From positions 248,001 through 312,000 of the forward strand of contig NZ_MJUX01000005.1 in assembly GCF_001927245.1 (NCBI RefSeq): 64,000 nucleotides of DNA. The letters run 5' to 3'. The notes beneath the pieces were generated by a model that did no database searches, was not told the DNA's origin, and saw only the letters and a program-made list of their open reading frames with translations. Positions within the stretch are counted from its first letter, which is position 1. Every line of letters begins with the position of its first letter. The position numbers were made by a program, and so were the translations under genes. This document shows positions 34,300 through 42,545 of the stretch, one piece after another. The DNA is from Acuticoccus yangtzensis (GTDB taxonomy: Bacteria; Pseudomonadota; Alphaproteobacteria; Rhizobiales; Amorphaceae).

Positions 34300-35238
34300 A
34301 TGACCACACTGTTCCTATCTGCCGACCGCAACCTCGACGACTGGATCGCCGCCTGGCGCGAAACGGCGCCGGACCGCCCCATCCTCGTCCACGGCCAAGA
34401 CGATTACGACCCGGCGCGCATCGACTATGCGCTGACCTGGCGTCCACCTTCCGGGGTGATGCAGACGCTGCCCAATCTGAAGGCGATCTTCAACATGGGC
34501 GCCGGGGTCGACGCCGTGGTGGCCGACCCCGACCGTCCGCCCGTGCCCATCGTGCGCCTGGTCGACAACGACCTGGCCGTGCGCATGAGCGAATACGTGG
34601 TGCTGCAGGTGCTGTCCCACTTCCGCCAGGCGCCCGCCTACGCCGCGCAGCAGGCCCGGCGCGAGTGGACGCCCCACGACCAGCCGAGCGCACCCTCCGC
34701 CCGCGTCGGCCTCATGGGCTATGGCGTCCTCGCCCAGCACTGTGCGCCCATTCTTCTGGCGCTCGGCTTCAACGTCATCGGCTGGTCCCGGTCGAAGAAG
34801 CCGTCGGACATCACCTTGTACCATGGGCGCGACGGACTGCCGGAATTCCTCGCCCGCACGGACATCCTCGTGTGCCTGCTGCCGATGACCGAGGACACGC
34901 GCGGCATCCTGAACGCCGACCTCATCGCACAGCTCTCCACGGCGAGCCCGGTCGGCCCGGTGCTGATCAATGCCGGGCGCGGGGGACTGCAGAAGTCGGA
35001 CGAGATCCTCGCGGCATTGCAATCCGGTGCCTTGAAAGGCGCCAGCCTGGACGTGTTCGAGACCGAGCCGCTTCCCGCCGACAGCCCGCTCTGGGATGCG
35101 CCGAACCTCATCATCACGCCTCACGTGGCCGCGGTGCCCGACCCCGCCGCCACCGTCACCAGCATCACCAGCCGCATGACCGCGTTCGAGCGCGGTGACC
35201 CCGTGGCCGGCCTCGTCGACCCCGTCCGCGGCTACTAG
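34300..35238 (+). CDS. ghrA: Glyoxylate/hydroxypyruvate reductase A-type 2-hydroxyacid dehydrogenase
   Basis: A 312-residue NAD(P)H-dependent D-2-hydroxyacid dehydrogenase of the GhrA branch, expected to reduce glyoxylate or hydroxypyruvate. The cofactor motif is VGLMGYGVLAQHC, where the usual GxGxxG is GYGVLA, near residue 135. Substrate and catalytic residues appear in FNMGAGVDAV, INAGRGGLQKSDE with the catalytic Arg, DVFETEPLP with the Glu, and ITPHVAAVPDP with the His. It begins at ATG 34300 and ends 11 bases before the dihydropyrimidinase gene, so the two are an operon. The name is by similarity; the natural substrate is not shown. Confidence 0.82.
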   Translation: MTTLFLSADRNLDDWIAAWRETAPDRPILVHGQDDYDPARIDYALTWRPPSGVMQTLPNLKAIFNMGAGVDAVVADPDRPPVPIVRLVDNDLAVRMSEYVVLQVLSHFRQAPAYAAQQARREWTPHDQPSAPSARVGLMGYGVLAQHCAPILLALGFNVIGWSRSKKPSDITLYHGRDGLPEFLARTDILVCLLPMTEDTRGILNADLIAQLSTASPVGPVLINAGRGGLQKSDEILAALQSGALKGASLDVFETEPLPADSPLWDAPNLIITPHVAAVPDPAATVTSITSRMTAFERGDPVAGLVDPVRGY

Positions 35239-35249
35239 GAGCGCACCCC

Positions 35250-36659
35250 ATGTCCTTCGATCTCGTCATCAAAGGCGGCACGGTCGCAACCGCGTCGGAC
35301 GTCTTCAAGGCCGACGTCGGCATCAAAGACGGCATCATCACCGCGCTCGGCCTCGGCCTGACGGGCGCCGAGACGATCGACGCCACGGGCAAATATGTCC
35401 TGCCCGGCGGCATCGACAGCCACGTCCACATCGCCCAGCCCTCCGGCGAGGGCATCGTGATGGCGGACGACTTCGAGTCCGGCACCCTGTCCGGCCTCTT
35501 CGGCGGCAACACGACGCTGCTTCCCTTCTGCATCCAGGAGAAGGGCAAGAGCCTGCGCGAGGCGCTCACCGCCTACCACGCCAAGGCGGACGGCAACTGC
35601 TACACCGACGTCTCCTTCCATCTCGTCATCTCGGACCCGTCCGAATCTGTGCTGGGGCAGGAGCTTCCGGCCGCGGTGGCGGACGGCTACACCTCGTTCA
35701 AGGTGTTCATGACCTACCAGGACCTGCGCCTGAACGACGCCGAGATCCTGCAGGTGATGGACACCGCGCGGCGCACCGGCGCGCTCGCAATGGTGCACTG
35801 CGAAAACGAGGACGCCATCCGCTTCCTCATCGACAAGCACGTCGCCGAGGGCAAGCTCGGGCCGCCCTCCCACGCCTCCACCCGGCCTCTCGCCGTGGAG
35901 CGCGAGGCGACGCACCGCGCCATATCGCTGGCCGAGGTGGTGGATGTCCCGGTCGTCATCGTCCACGTGTCCAACGGCGCGGCGATGGAAGAGATCGAGC
36001 GCGCGCGCGCCCGCGGCCTCAACGTCACCGGCGAGACGTGCCCGCAATATATCCGCCTGACCGAGCAGGATCTGGAGGGGATGAACTGGGAGGGCGCCAA
36101 GCAGGTGTGCTCGCCGCCCCCGCGGACCCGCGCGGAGTGGGACAACATCTGGCGCGGCATCCAGAACGGTGTGTTCGACGTGTTTTCGTCCGACCACTGC
36201 CCGTTCCGCTATGACGACGAGCGCGGCAAGCTGAACCCCAAGGGCCGGACGGACTTCCGCCACATCCCGAACGGCATTCCGGGGGTGGAGACGCGCATGC
36301 CGATCCTGTTCTCCGAGGGGGTGAACCAGGGGCGGATCGACATCACCCGCTTCGTGGCGCTGACCGCCACCAACCACGCCAAGACCTACGGCCTCTACCC
36401 GAATAAGGGCACCATCGCCGTGGGCTCGGACGCCGACATCACCCTGTGGGATCCGGAGGCCGAGACGGTGATCCGCCATGCCGACCTTCACGACGGGTCG
36501 GACTATTCGCCTTACGAGGGCCTCGCCGTGAAGGGTCTGCCGATGACGGTGATCCTGCGCGGCAAGGTGATGATCCGCGACCGCGAGCTCGTCGGCGCGA
36601 AGGGCGACGGCGGCTACCTGCCGCGCGGCCTCTCCATGAAGGTGCGCCCCGCGGCCTGA
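35250..36659 (+). CDS. hydA: Dihydropyrimidinase / D-hydantoinase
   Basis: Hydrolyses the ring of dihydropyrimidines, hydantoins or related cyclic amides with a two-metal centre. The 469-residue protein has the first metal motif DSHVHIAQP, the bridging Lys in TSFKVFMTY, later His in ALAMVHCEN and IVHVSNGAA, and the last Asp in FSSDHCPFRY. All the expected metal ligands are visible. It starts at ATG 35250 with AGGAG ten bases upstream, and follows the hydroxyacid dehydrogenase by 11 bases. No beta-ureidopropionase or dihydropyrimidine dehydrogenase genes are nearby, so reductive pyrimidine breakdown is possible but not established. Confidence 0.92.
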   Translation: MSFDLVIKGGTVATASDVFKADVGIKDGIITALGLGLTGAETIDATGKYVLPGGIDSHVHIAQPSGEGIVMADDFESGTLSGLFGGNTTLLPFCIQEKGKSLREALTAYHAKADGNCYTDVSFHLVISDPSESVLGQELPAAVADGYTSFKVFMTYQDLRLNDAEILQVMDTARRTGALAMVHCENEDAIRFLIDKHVAEGKLGPPSHASTRPLAVEREATHRAISLAEVVDVPVVIVHVSNGAAMEEIERARARGLNVTGETCPQYIRLTEQDLEGMNWEGAKQVCSPPPRTRAEWDNIWRGIQNGVFDVFSSDHCPFRYDDERGKLNPKGRTDFRHIPNGIPGVETRMPILFSEGVNQGRIDITRFVALTATNHAKTYGLYPNKGTIAVGSDADITLWDPEAETVIRHADLHDGSDYSPYEGLAVKGLPMTVILRGKVMIRDRELVGAKGDGGYLPRGLSMKVRPAA

Positions 36660-37177
36660 GGCTGGCGGCGCGGGGCGCGTCGCCGCCGCAGGCGTATCGG
36701 CGGGCCACACGTCTGCGCGGCCACGGCCCGCCCCATCTCCCCGGCGCGGATTGCCCTGCGGTGTATGCGGCCCCAGGCGCTGCGCGCCGTGGGAGTGCAT
36801 CGCGGGCTGCACAGTCCCAGCGCGGCGCCTCAGGGCATACACCGCGGGCTGCGCAGCCCCGGCGCGCTGCCCGTCATGGCCATGCACCGCGGGATGCGCG
36901 CCCGATGCACGGCGCGTCATGGCCGTGCCTCGCGGACTGCGCGGCCACGGCGCGCTTGCGGCAGCGCGGTGCCCAGCGTTCGATGTCGCCCGGGCGGCTC
37001 GTCAGGGCGTTTCCGGCGTTCTATGCTGTTCAGGCTCCGCTCAGGGTTGTGGCCTCATTGCGTGCGGCGGGGTTGCGCCCGGCGCCCAACGCGTTAGGAC
37101 GCTGCGGCGATCCGCTCGAAATGAATGAAGGGGCGCCGGCGGCTCACGGCCGGCGAGCGCTCCGGGGAGCCTCTGCG
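36660..37177 (+). other. 518-base intergenic region with hairpin and degenerate repeat
   Basis: Right after the dihydropyrimidinase stop is a hairpin with 7-base arms GGCGGCG (36664-36670) and CGCCGCC (36681-36687), without a T-run. A degenerate tandem repeat fills 36801-36945. The rest up to the ribosome site of the next gene (GGGGAG before ATG 37178) shows no convincing gene; open frames here have the Arg/Ala/Pro-rich composition of GC-rich noncoding DNA. Confidence 0.6.
36801..36945. repeat. Degenerate tandem repeat, period 42-45 bases
   Basis: The core CGCGGGCTGC recurs at 36801, 36843, 36888 (CGCGGGATGC) and 36931 (CGCGGACTGC), spacing 42, 45 and 43 bases. Between cores are related blocks with GCCCCGGCGCG and GTCATGGCC. 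Similar but weaker blocks extend left to about 36760. Units have diverged, so this is not a recent expansion. It lies between a dihydropyrimidinase and an exported protein gene. Confidence 0.55.
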
Positions 37178-38626
37178 ATGCGCCATGCCTGTCTCGCCCT
37201 CACCGTCCTGGCGGCCGCCGCCGGCGTTGCCGCGTCCGGCGCCGCGCTGGCCCAAACCTACCCCTCGGCGCTGCCGTTGAACACGGACGAGCGGCGCGCT
37301 TTGGAGGCGCGTCTCTCCACCATTCTCGACTATGCGCGCGAGAACGAAATGGCGCGCATGGATCTGCCCGGCGGCGGACAGGCGGCCATCCGGCCCTACC
37401 GCATCGTGCGCGGGCCGGACGGACGGCTGTGCCGCGGCTACCGGATCGACGTGGACGCCATCGCCGGCCGCGCCGCCGTCGACGGTTACCGCTGCCGTCT
37501 GGCCGACGGGCGGGCCTGGGTCATCGTCCAGCCGGAAACGGTGGTCTCACAGGCCACCCCGGCCGCACCGCTGGACCTGCGTCGCCCCGGCGCCGCCACT
37601 CCCGACGCGCCGGGCTCCTTCGCCGAGAGGATGCGCGAACGGCTGAACGGCGGCAACGGATCGTTCGCCGCCGGCCTTCCCGGTGCTGACACGGAGACCA
37701 ATACCGGCCTCTTCGCCCCCGGCGAAGTGCCGCCCGTCCCGCGCGCAGCGCCCGAACGCGTGGCCGATGCGCCCACCCCGTCCGCTAGCGACCCGCTCAC
37801 CCGCACTGCTCAGACCGCCGCGGCCGCCCCTGGGGGGACGGCACCGGATCAATCCGAACCGGGCCAGACCGCCTCCGCCGAGCGCGCGCCCGGTCAGGCC
37901 GGGTCAGGTCAGGCCGCACAGAGCCAGGCGGCGCAGGGACAGACAGCACAGGGACAGCGCGTCCCTGGCGGCGGCAACGCTCCGCGTCCTGCGGCCGGCA
38001 CCTCCGGCGACGGGGCCGCACCGCGCGCCGTCGATACCGCTGCGGCGCAGACCACCGCGTCCGGCCGCCAAGCTGGTTCAGACGTCGGCGCGCCTCCGGC
38101 CGGTCAGGCCCCGCAAGCCCGGCGCGCAGAGGCGCAGGGCACGGTCGGACAGGGCACCGTCGGCCGAGGCGCAGACGGCCAGACGCCGCAAGGGCAGCCG
38201 CCGCAAGACCAGGCCGCGCAGGGGACCGAGACGGCGGCCGGCACCAGCACCCTCGCCCCGTCCTCTGCCGAAACGCCGGCGTTCGGCACAGCGGCCGCAC
38301 CGCGCGTCGTGACCGGCACAGCGCCCTTCACCGCCGACCCCTCGTCCCCGCGCGTCGTCTCCGGCACCCCGACCACCGGGTCCAGCGACGCTCAGAGCGA
38401 CGAGCGCGTCATCGCCGCCCTCCAGGAGCTCGATTATCTCGGCACGGATGGCGATGCGTCGGGCGCGGCCGTGCAGGACGCGATCGACAACTTCGCTCGT
38501 GACGAGAGGTTCGCCCTACCGATGGCGCCGGACCTGCTTCTGACCCGCCTCAACGCAGCGCTCGACCGTTCCGATTCGCTGCCGATCTGCACGACGGACA
38601 CGCCGACCATGTGCATCGCCCCCTGA
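37178..38626 (+). CDS. Exported protein: Cys-pair domain, Gln/Ala/Gly-rich linker, PG-binding-like C-terminus
   Basis: A 482-residue protein with a signal peptide of about 26 residues ending GAALAQ. Residues 27-125 contain two Cys in GRLCRGYRI and GYRCRLADGRAWVIV, a pattern like the Cys-pair domain of RT0821/Lpp0805-type surface proteins. Residues 125-415 are low-complexity, rich in Ala, Gly, Pro, Gln and Thr with short repeats such as QTAQGQ, and likely disordered. The last 70 residues (IAALQELDYLG, then AIDNFARDERF and LLLTRLNAALDR) resemble a degenerate peptidoglycan-binding type 1 helical domain. I infer a periplasmic or envelope-spanning structural protein. The start ATG 37178 has GGGGAG upstream. 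Domain calls are tentative. Confidence 0.7.
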   Translation: MRHACLALTVLAAAAGVAASGAALAQTYPSALPLNTDERRALEARLSTILDYARENEMARMDLPGGGQAAIRPYRIVRGPDGRLCRGYRIDVDAIAGRAAVDGYRCRLADGRAWVIVQPETVVSQATPAAPLDLRRPGAATPDAPGSFAERMRERLNGGNGSFAAGLPGADTETNTGLFAPGEVPPVPRAAPERVADAPTPSASDPLTRTAQTAAAAPGGTAPDQSEPGQTASAERAPGQAGSGQAAQSQAAQGQTAQGQRVPGGGNAPRPAAGTSGDGAAPRAVDTAAAQTTASGRQAGSDVGAPPAGQAPQARRAEAQGTVGQGTVGRGADGQTPQGQPPQDQAAQGTETAAGTSTLAPSSAETPAFGTAAAPRVVTGTAPFTADPSSPRVVSGTPTTGSSDAQSDERVIAALQELDYLGTDGDASGAAVQDAIDNFARDERFALPMAPDLLLTRLNAALDRSDSLPICTTDTPTMCIAP

Positions 38627-38644
38627 GACGGCCGGCCGCCTCAG
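38623..38644. terminator. Palindrome spanning two convergent stop codons
   Basis: The sequence CTGAGACGGCCGGCCGCCTCAG is a 22-base near-perfect palindrome in which only one symmetric base pair fails. It contains the TGA of the exported protein gene on one strand and the TGA of the facing small gene on the other, only 14 bases apart. It could act as a bidirectional stop, but no T-run follows on either strand. Confidence 0.35.
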
Positions 38645-39054
38645 CTTCCGGACGACGAGTGGTCCTTCACCACCTGGCCGAAGTTCTGGAGCACGCGCAC
38701 CAGCTCCGGGATCGCGGTGATCGGCAGGACCACGCGGTGGGCGAGCTGGCGGACCTCGGCGTCGTCGCGGTCGAATTCCAGCACGCGGTAGAGGTCGAGC
38801 TTCACGACGTTGCGGCCGAAATGCAGGCTGCCGACGCCATCGGCATAAAGCTCGTCCGGGATCTCCTGGCGGCCGACGAATTTCACCTTGCGTCCGGTCG
38901 GCGCGCTGCCCGCCGCCGCTCCCGGTGCATCCGAGCCCGGCCCTCCTCCGGCCGCAGCGTTCGACCCCGGCGCACCGGACGCGCCGGCGGCGGCGCCATG
39001 CGGCACCTCGCCATTGGCCATGGCGATGCCCCCATTTGCGGTGTCCTTGGACAT
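38641..39054 (-). CDS. Small protein of unknown function, DUF3467-like C-terminus
   Basis: A 137-residue protein. The first 55 residues are an Ala/Gly/Pro-rich disordered tail. The rest (IPDELYADGVGSLHFGRNVV, then LDLYRVLEF, RVVLPITAIPELVRVLQNF) has the strand-helix order of DUF3467-like proteins, where a YA(D/N)G motif precedes a conserved hydrophobic strand and a final helix. I would not assign a function. The start ATG 39054 has a very strong AAGGAGGA site, which supports it as a real gene. It converges on the exported-protein gene with only 14 bases between stops. Confidence 0.65.
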   Translation of the reverse strand: MSKDTANGGIAMANGEVPHGAAAGASGAPGSNAAAGGGPGSDAPGAAAGSAPTGRKVKFVGRQEIPDELYADGVGSLHFGRNVVKLDLYRVLEFDRDDAEVRQLAHRVVLPITAIPELVRVLQNFGQVVKDHSSSGS

Positions 39055-39393
39055 TGCGTCCTCCTTGTGCGACCGAATCTGCTGCCGTGAGAGGCGACCC
39101 GAGCACCTCAGCGCGGGCCGCGCAAGGGGACGCTCCACCGCACCGAGCTGTGCCCCGGCCACATGCCGCTGCCGTCCCGGTCCGCCGCGACACCCACCCG
39201 CGCCGCATCCGTCCGCCCGCGCTACCGGCGATCCCGCCGCGCGTCGCCCGGGTGACAGACGCGGCAAGCGGCGGACCCACGGCGGCCCGGCAAGACGCCT
39301 GCACGCCACGCCCGAGCGCGACGACCGCACGCCCCGGCCGCCGCGTCCGCGTCCGACCGCCGAGCCGGCCGAGCGCGCCGCCGGCCGTGCGCG
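39055..39393. other. 339-base gap with no recognised feature
   Basis: This GC-rich stretch lies between the fumarylacetoacetase stop and the ribosome site of the small gene at 39054. Frames through it are Arg/Pro/Ala-rich and have no family resemblance. Transcription of the small gene may begin here, but I see no convincing promoter. Confidence 0.5.
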
Positions 39394-40668
39394 TCATATG
39401 GCCGGTTGCACCACGCCGGCACAGGTCCCGAAGCCGATCGGCACCCGCCCGGCCCGAGAGCACCAGCCCCGCATGGTAACCATGTCGCCATCCTCCAAGA
39501 AGGTGCGTACCGCTCCGCCGGGCAGCGTCAGCGGACGGCTTCCATTCCAGGTCAGCTCGAACAGGGAGCCGTAGCTCCCCGGCCCGTCGCCAGAAATGGT
39601 GCCGGAACCGAGGAGATCGCCGATCGACATCGCGCAGCCGCAGGCGCTGTGGTGGGCAAGCTGCTGGGCGGCGGAGAAGTAGAGGTGGCGCGCATTGGTC
39701 CGCGTAACCTCCGCCGCGTCACCGTCACGCGCCTGCAGCGAGACGCCGAGCTCGATGTCGAGATTGTGCGGCATCCCTTCACGCAGGTGCGGCAGCAGCG
39801 GCGTCCTGCGCGGCGGGGGCGGGGTGCGAAACGGCGCCAGTGCGGCCGTGGTCACCACCCAGGGTGAAATGGTGGTGGCGAACACCTTGCCCTGGAACGG
39901 ACCCAGCGGCACGCATTCCCAATGCTGGATGTCCCGCGCCGACCAGTCGTTCAGGAGAACGTAGCCGAAGATCGCCGCGTCCGCCTCGCTGGTGGAAAGG
40001 CGCGTGCCGATCGCCGAGCGAACACCGACCACCGCGCCGAGCTCCAGCTCGAAATCGAGCCCGGCGGAGGGGGCGAAACGGGGCCGCTTCTCCTCGCCTG
40101 CCTTCAATTGCCCCATCGGGCGGCGCACCCCGGTCCCGGAGACGATCACCGTCGAGGCGCGGCCATTATGGGCGATCGGCATGTGATCCCAATTCGCCGG
40201 CAGCGCGTGATCGGGACCGCACAGCAACGCGGTGAGGTTGCAGGCATGCTCGCGCGAGGCGTGAAAATCGGTGAATTCGGCCACCGCGAAGGGCATATGC
40301 AGCTTGGCCTGGTCCGCACGCACGAGGGCCCGCCCGCTCAGGATCGGATTGTCCTTCAACCGCGGATCCTCGCCGCCGAGGAGGCGCGAGAGGTTGCGAC
40401 GCGTCTCCCCCCAGGCGAAGCGGCCGACGCTCATGAACGGGTTGAGCGCCGGAACGTCGAATACGGTGAGGTCCGGATCGGGCCGCAAGAGGCCCGCCGC
40501 TTCGATCGCCGCCATGTCCAGAATCATGTCGCCGATCGCCACGCCGACGCGCGGCACGTCGTTCACCGAGAAGACGCCGAACGGAAGGTTCTGGAGCGGG
40601 AACATGACGTGACCGTCGGCGCCGGGCACCCAGCTCGTGCGCCCGGCATCGTTGGTTTCGTCGCTCAT
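39394..40668 (-). CDS. fahA: Fumarylacetoacetase
   Basis: Hydrolyses fumarylacetoacetate to fumarate and acetoacetate, the last step of tyrosine/homogentisate breakdown. The 424-residue length is typical of the true enzyme rather than the shorter FAH-fold relatives. N-terminal LPFGVFSV and GVAIGD, the catalytic His region FTDFHASREHA, the metal ligands in DFELELGAVVG and YVLLNDWSARDIQHWECVPLGPF, and C-terminal SIGDLLGSGTISG are visible. Other genes of the pathway, such as hmgA and hppD, are not in the window, so the gene stands alone here. A TRAP-type permease gene lies 157 bases upstream on the same strand. Confidence 0.93.
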   Translation of the reverse strand: MSDETNDAGRTSWVPGADGHVMFPLQNLPFGVFSVNDVPRVGVAIGDMILDMAAIEAAGLLRPDPDLTVFDVPALNPFMSVGRFAWGETRRNLSRLLGGEDPRLKDNPILSGRALVRADQAKLHMPFAVAEFTDFHASREHACNLTALLCGPDHALPANWDHMPIAHNGRASTVIVSGTGVRRPMGQLKAGEEKRPRFAPSAGLDFELELGAVVGVRSAIGTRLSTSEADAAIFGYVLLNDWSARDIQHWECVPLGPFQGKVFATTISPWVVTTAALAPFRTPPPPRRTPLLPHLREGMPHNLDIELGVSLQARDGDAAEVTRTNARHLYFSAAQQLAHHSACGCAMSIGDLLGSGTISGDGPGSYGSLFELTWNGSRPLTLPGGAVRTFLEDGDMVTMRGWCSRAGRVPIGFGTCAGVVQPAI

Positions 40669-40825
40669 GATCGCCCGGCACGCGGCGCGCGACGGCGACC
40701 GTCCGCGATGGAGGCCGCAACGGCCCTCAAGATGTGCGCAAGGGTCACAGGCCCTCCGCCCCCCTCTCTCAACATCTGCCGTTCTAGCTCAGTCCTCCCG
40801 GCGTGGGAAAGTCAAAAGCGTAAGA

Positions 40826-42100
40826 TCAAAGCGGGGCGCCGCCAGAAATTATAGTCACGATCAGCGCCATCGCGACCGTTACGCAAAGAAGTACTGCAAT
40901 ATAACGCAAGGCGGCGCGGCGAAGCTCACCAGACGTGACGTCGCTGATGGTGCGCACGACGTAAAGCGATACGCCGAAGGGCGGGGCGATCGCCGCAGCC
41001 TCCACCGCAACCACCAGCATCGGCCCCGCCCATACGGGGGAAATCCCCGCCGCCGCGAAACTCGGCGCCATCAGCGGCGTCACCACCAGGATGAGCGCCG
41101 CGGGATCCAAGATCAGCGCCGCCGCGAAGGTCACCAGCGCCGCCAGCAGAACGAAGGCCGCCGGTCCGAGGCCCGCCGCCTCCACCAGCTCGGCAATCTC
41201 GTCCGGCACCCCGATCGCCCCCATCGCGGCCGAGAAGAGCGCTGCCGCAAGCACCAGGCCGAGGATGGGAAGCGCGGCGCGCACCGTCTCGATCGCGACC
41301 TCACCCGCCGCCTTGAGGCCGATGCGCCGCGGCGCCGCCAGCGCCACCGCGCCGCCATAGACCGCCCCCGCGATGCCCGCCTCCACCCCCGTCACGAGGC
41401 CGAGCGCCAGACCGCCGAGGATCAGCACCGGCAGGAGGAGCACCGCGAACGCCCGTGTCAGGGCCGGTGCCAGCGCCGGGTTCGCCTCCGAGGAACAATC
41501 GTCCTCCGGCGGCGTCGACGGCCCGCCACCCCAACGCGCCGCAACCGCGAAGCCCACGACGGCGAGCCCGGCCGGAAGAAGCGCGGCGAGAAAGACCGGC
41601 TCGACCCGCACGCCCGCGGCGATCGCAAACAGGATGAGCGCCGTCGACGGGGGCAGCAGAACCGTCAGCGTGGCCGCCGCCGCGACCAGCGCCGCCGCAG
41701 CCCCGCGCGGCACCCCGGCTTTGGCGAGGAGCGGCAGGACGCGCACGCCGATCGCCAGCATATTCGGAAGCGAAACGGTCGACACCGCACCCACCAGGGT
41801 CGCGCCGAGGATGGTACCGCCGCGCACACCCCCGCCGAGACGGCGCGCCAGGCCGAGGCCGAGCGCCATGGCATCCGAGGCGACCCCCGCCCGCAGCAGC
41901 ACCAGACCCATGAAGATGAAGAGCGGGATCGCCACCCAGAGCGGGTTGGCCGCGGTGGCGCCCAGAACGTCCAGGATCGGCGACAGGCTGTGCTCGAAGG
42001 CGAGAAGGATCGCCGCGCCGGTGACGGCCAGCCCTGTTCCCACCGGGACCCCGGTCATGCGGATCGCGATCAACAGGGCGACGACGATGGCAATCGTCAT
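40826..42100 (-). CDS. TRAP-type large permease without visible partners
   Basis: A 424-residue DctM-like membrane protein with about 12 hydrophobic segments. It shows IPLFIFMGLVLLRAGVASDA, then GATLVGAVSTVSLPNMLAIG and VLLPPSTALILFAIA, and IAPPFGVSLYVV near the end. No DctQ or DctP gene is adjacent, unlike the operon at 23.5-26.4 kb. The usual SGS(A/S)VA motif is replaced by GAVSTVSLPNM, so it belongs to a divergent branch. The start ATG 42100 overlaps the stop of a small ORF by four bases. It may work with a distant partner. Its substrate is unknown. Confidence 0.8.
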   Translation of the reverse strand: MTIAIVVALLIAIRMTGVPVGTGLAVTGAAILLAFEHSLSPILDVLGATAANPLWVAIPLFIFMGLVLLRAGVASDAMALGLGLARRLGGGVRGGTILGATLVGAVSTVSLPNMLAIGVRVLPLLAKAGVPRGAAAALVAAAATLTVLLPPSTALILFAIAAGVRVEPVFLAALLPAGLAVVGFAVAARWGGGPSTPPEDDCSSEANPALAPALTRAFAVLLLPVLILGGLALGLVTGVEAGIAGAVYGGAVALAAPRRIGLKAAGEVAIETVRAALPILGLVLAAALFSAAMGAIGVPDEIAELVEAAGLGPAAFVLLAALVTFAAALILDPAALILVVTPLMAPSFAAAGISPVWAGPMLVVAVEAAAIAPPFGVSLYVVRTISDVTSGELRRAALRYIAVLLCVTVAMALIVTIISGGAPL

Positions 42101-42285
42101 ACCAGCGCCTCCACCCTCACCTCGTATGCGGCGACCGGCAGGATCAGGGTGATCACCGCTCGCGGGGCGGCAGCGGGGCCGGCGGGATCGACCCGGACCG
42201 CTGGCGTCAGGCGGCCGGCATGATGGGCCGTTCGCGCAACCCGTGCGCGGGGACCGGCGCCGATGGTCTGGCGCGCATGCTCCAT
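42097..42285 (-). CDS. Possible small ORF coupled to the TRAP permease
   Basis: A 62-codon frame from ATG 42285 to a stop that overlaps the permease start (ATGA). A GGGAGAG ribosome site precedes it at proper spacing. The first two-thirds are Arg/Ala/Pro-rich and not protein-like; the end (VITLILPVAAYEVRVEALV) is short and hydrophobic. It may be a leader that couples translation to the permease, or a chance frame. It is too short to be a DctQ subunit. Confidence 0.3.
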   Translation of the reverse strand: MEHARQTIGAGPRARVARTAHHAGRLTPAVRVDPAGPAAAPRAVITLILPVAAYEVRVEALV

Positions 42286-42545
42286 GGGTCTCTCCCGGCG
42301 GCGCATCGACACGTGCGCCTCAGGCCCGTGCATATTTCATCGCGCCATGAATGTCTCGGCCAGTCCGATGAAACACCGTCCGCGTTCACCGCTCGGCGAA
42401 CCGCCCGGATCGAGCGTCCCGGCGTCAGGCGGCGGCCGACGGACCGGCACACGCCACGTTGCCGCGGTGCATGACGCACGAGACAGCCGCCCGGTGCGGC
42501 CGCGTCTCGCCGCCCGGCTCGACCGCCACCGCGCCCGCGCCCGTT
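42101..42545. other. 445-base region between TRAP permease and xylA
   Basis: Apart from the possible small ORF ending at 42097, I see no gene. Frames on both strands are Arg-rich and lack family resemblance. It follows the end of the xyl operon; I found no stem with a T-run, so where xylA transcription stops is unclear. Confidence 0.5.

Noticed and set aside
36446-37177. In-frame extension of the exported protein gene upstream of ATG 37178
   Set aside because: It overlaps the dihydropyrimidinase gene and the tandem repeat; the signal peptide and ribosome site fix the start at 37178.
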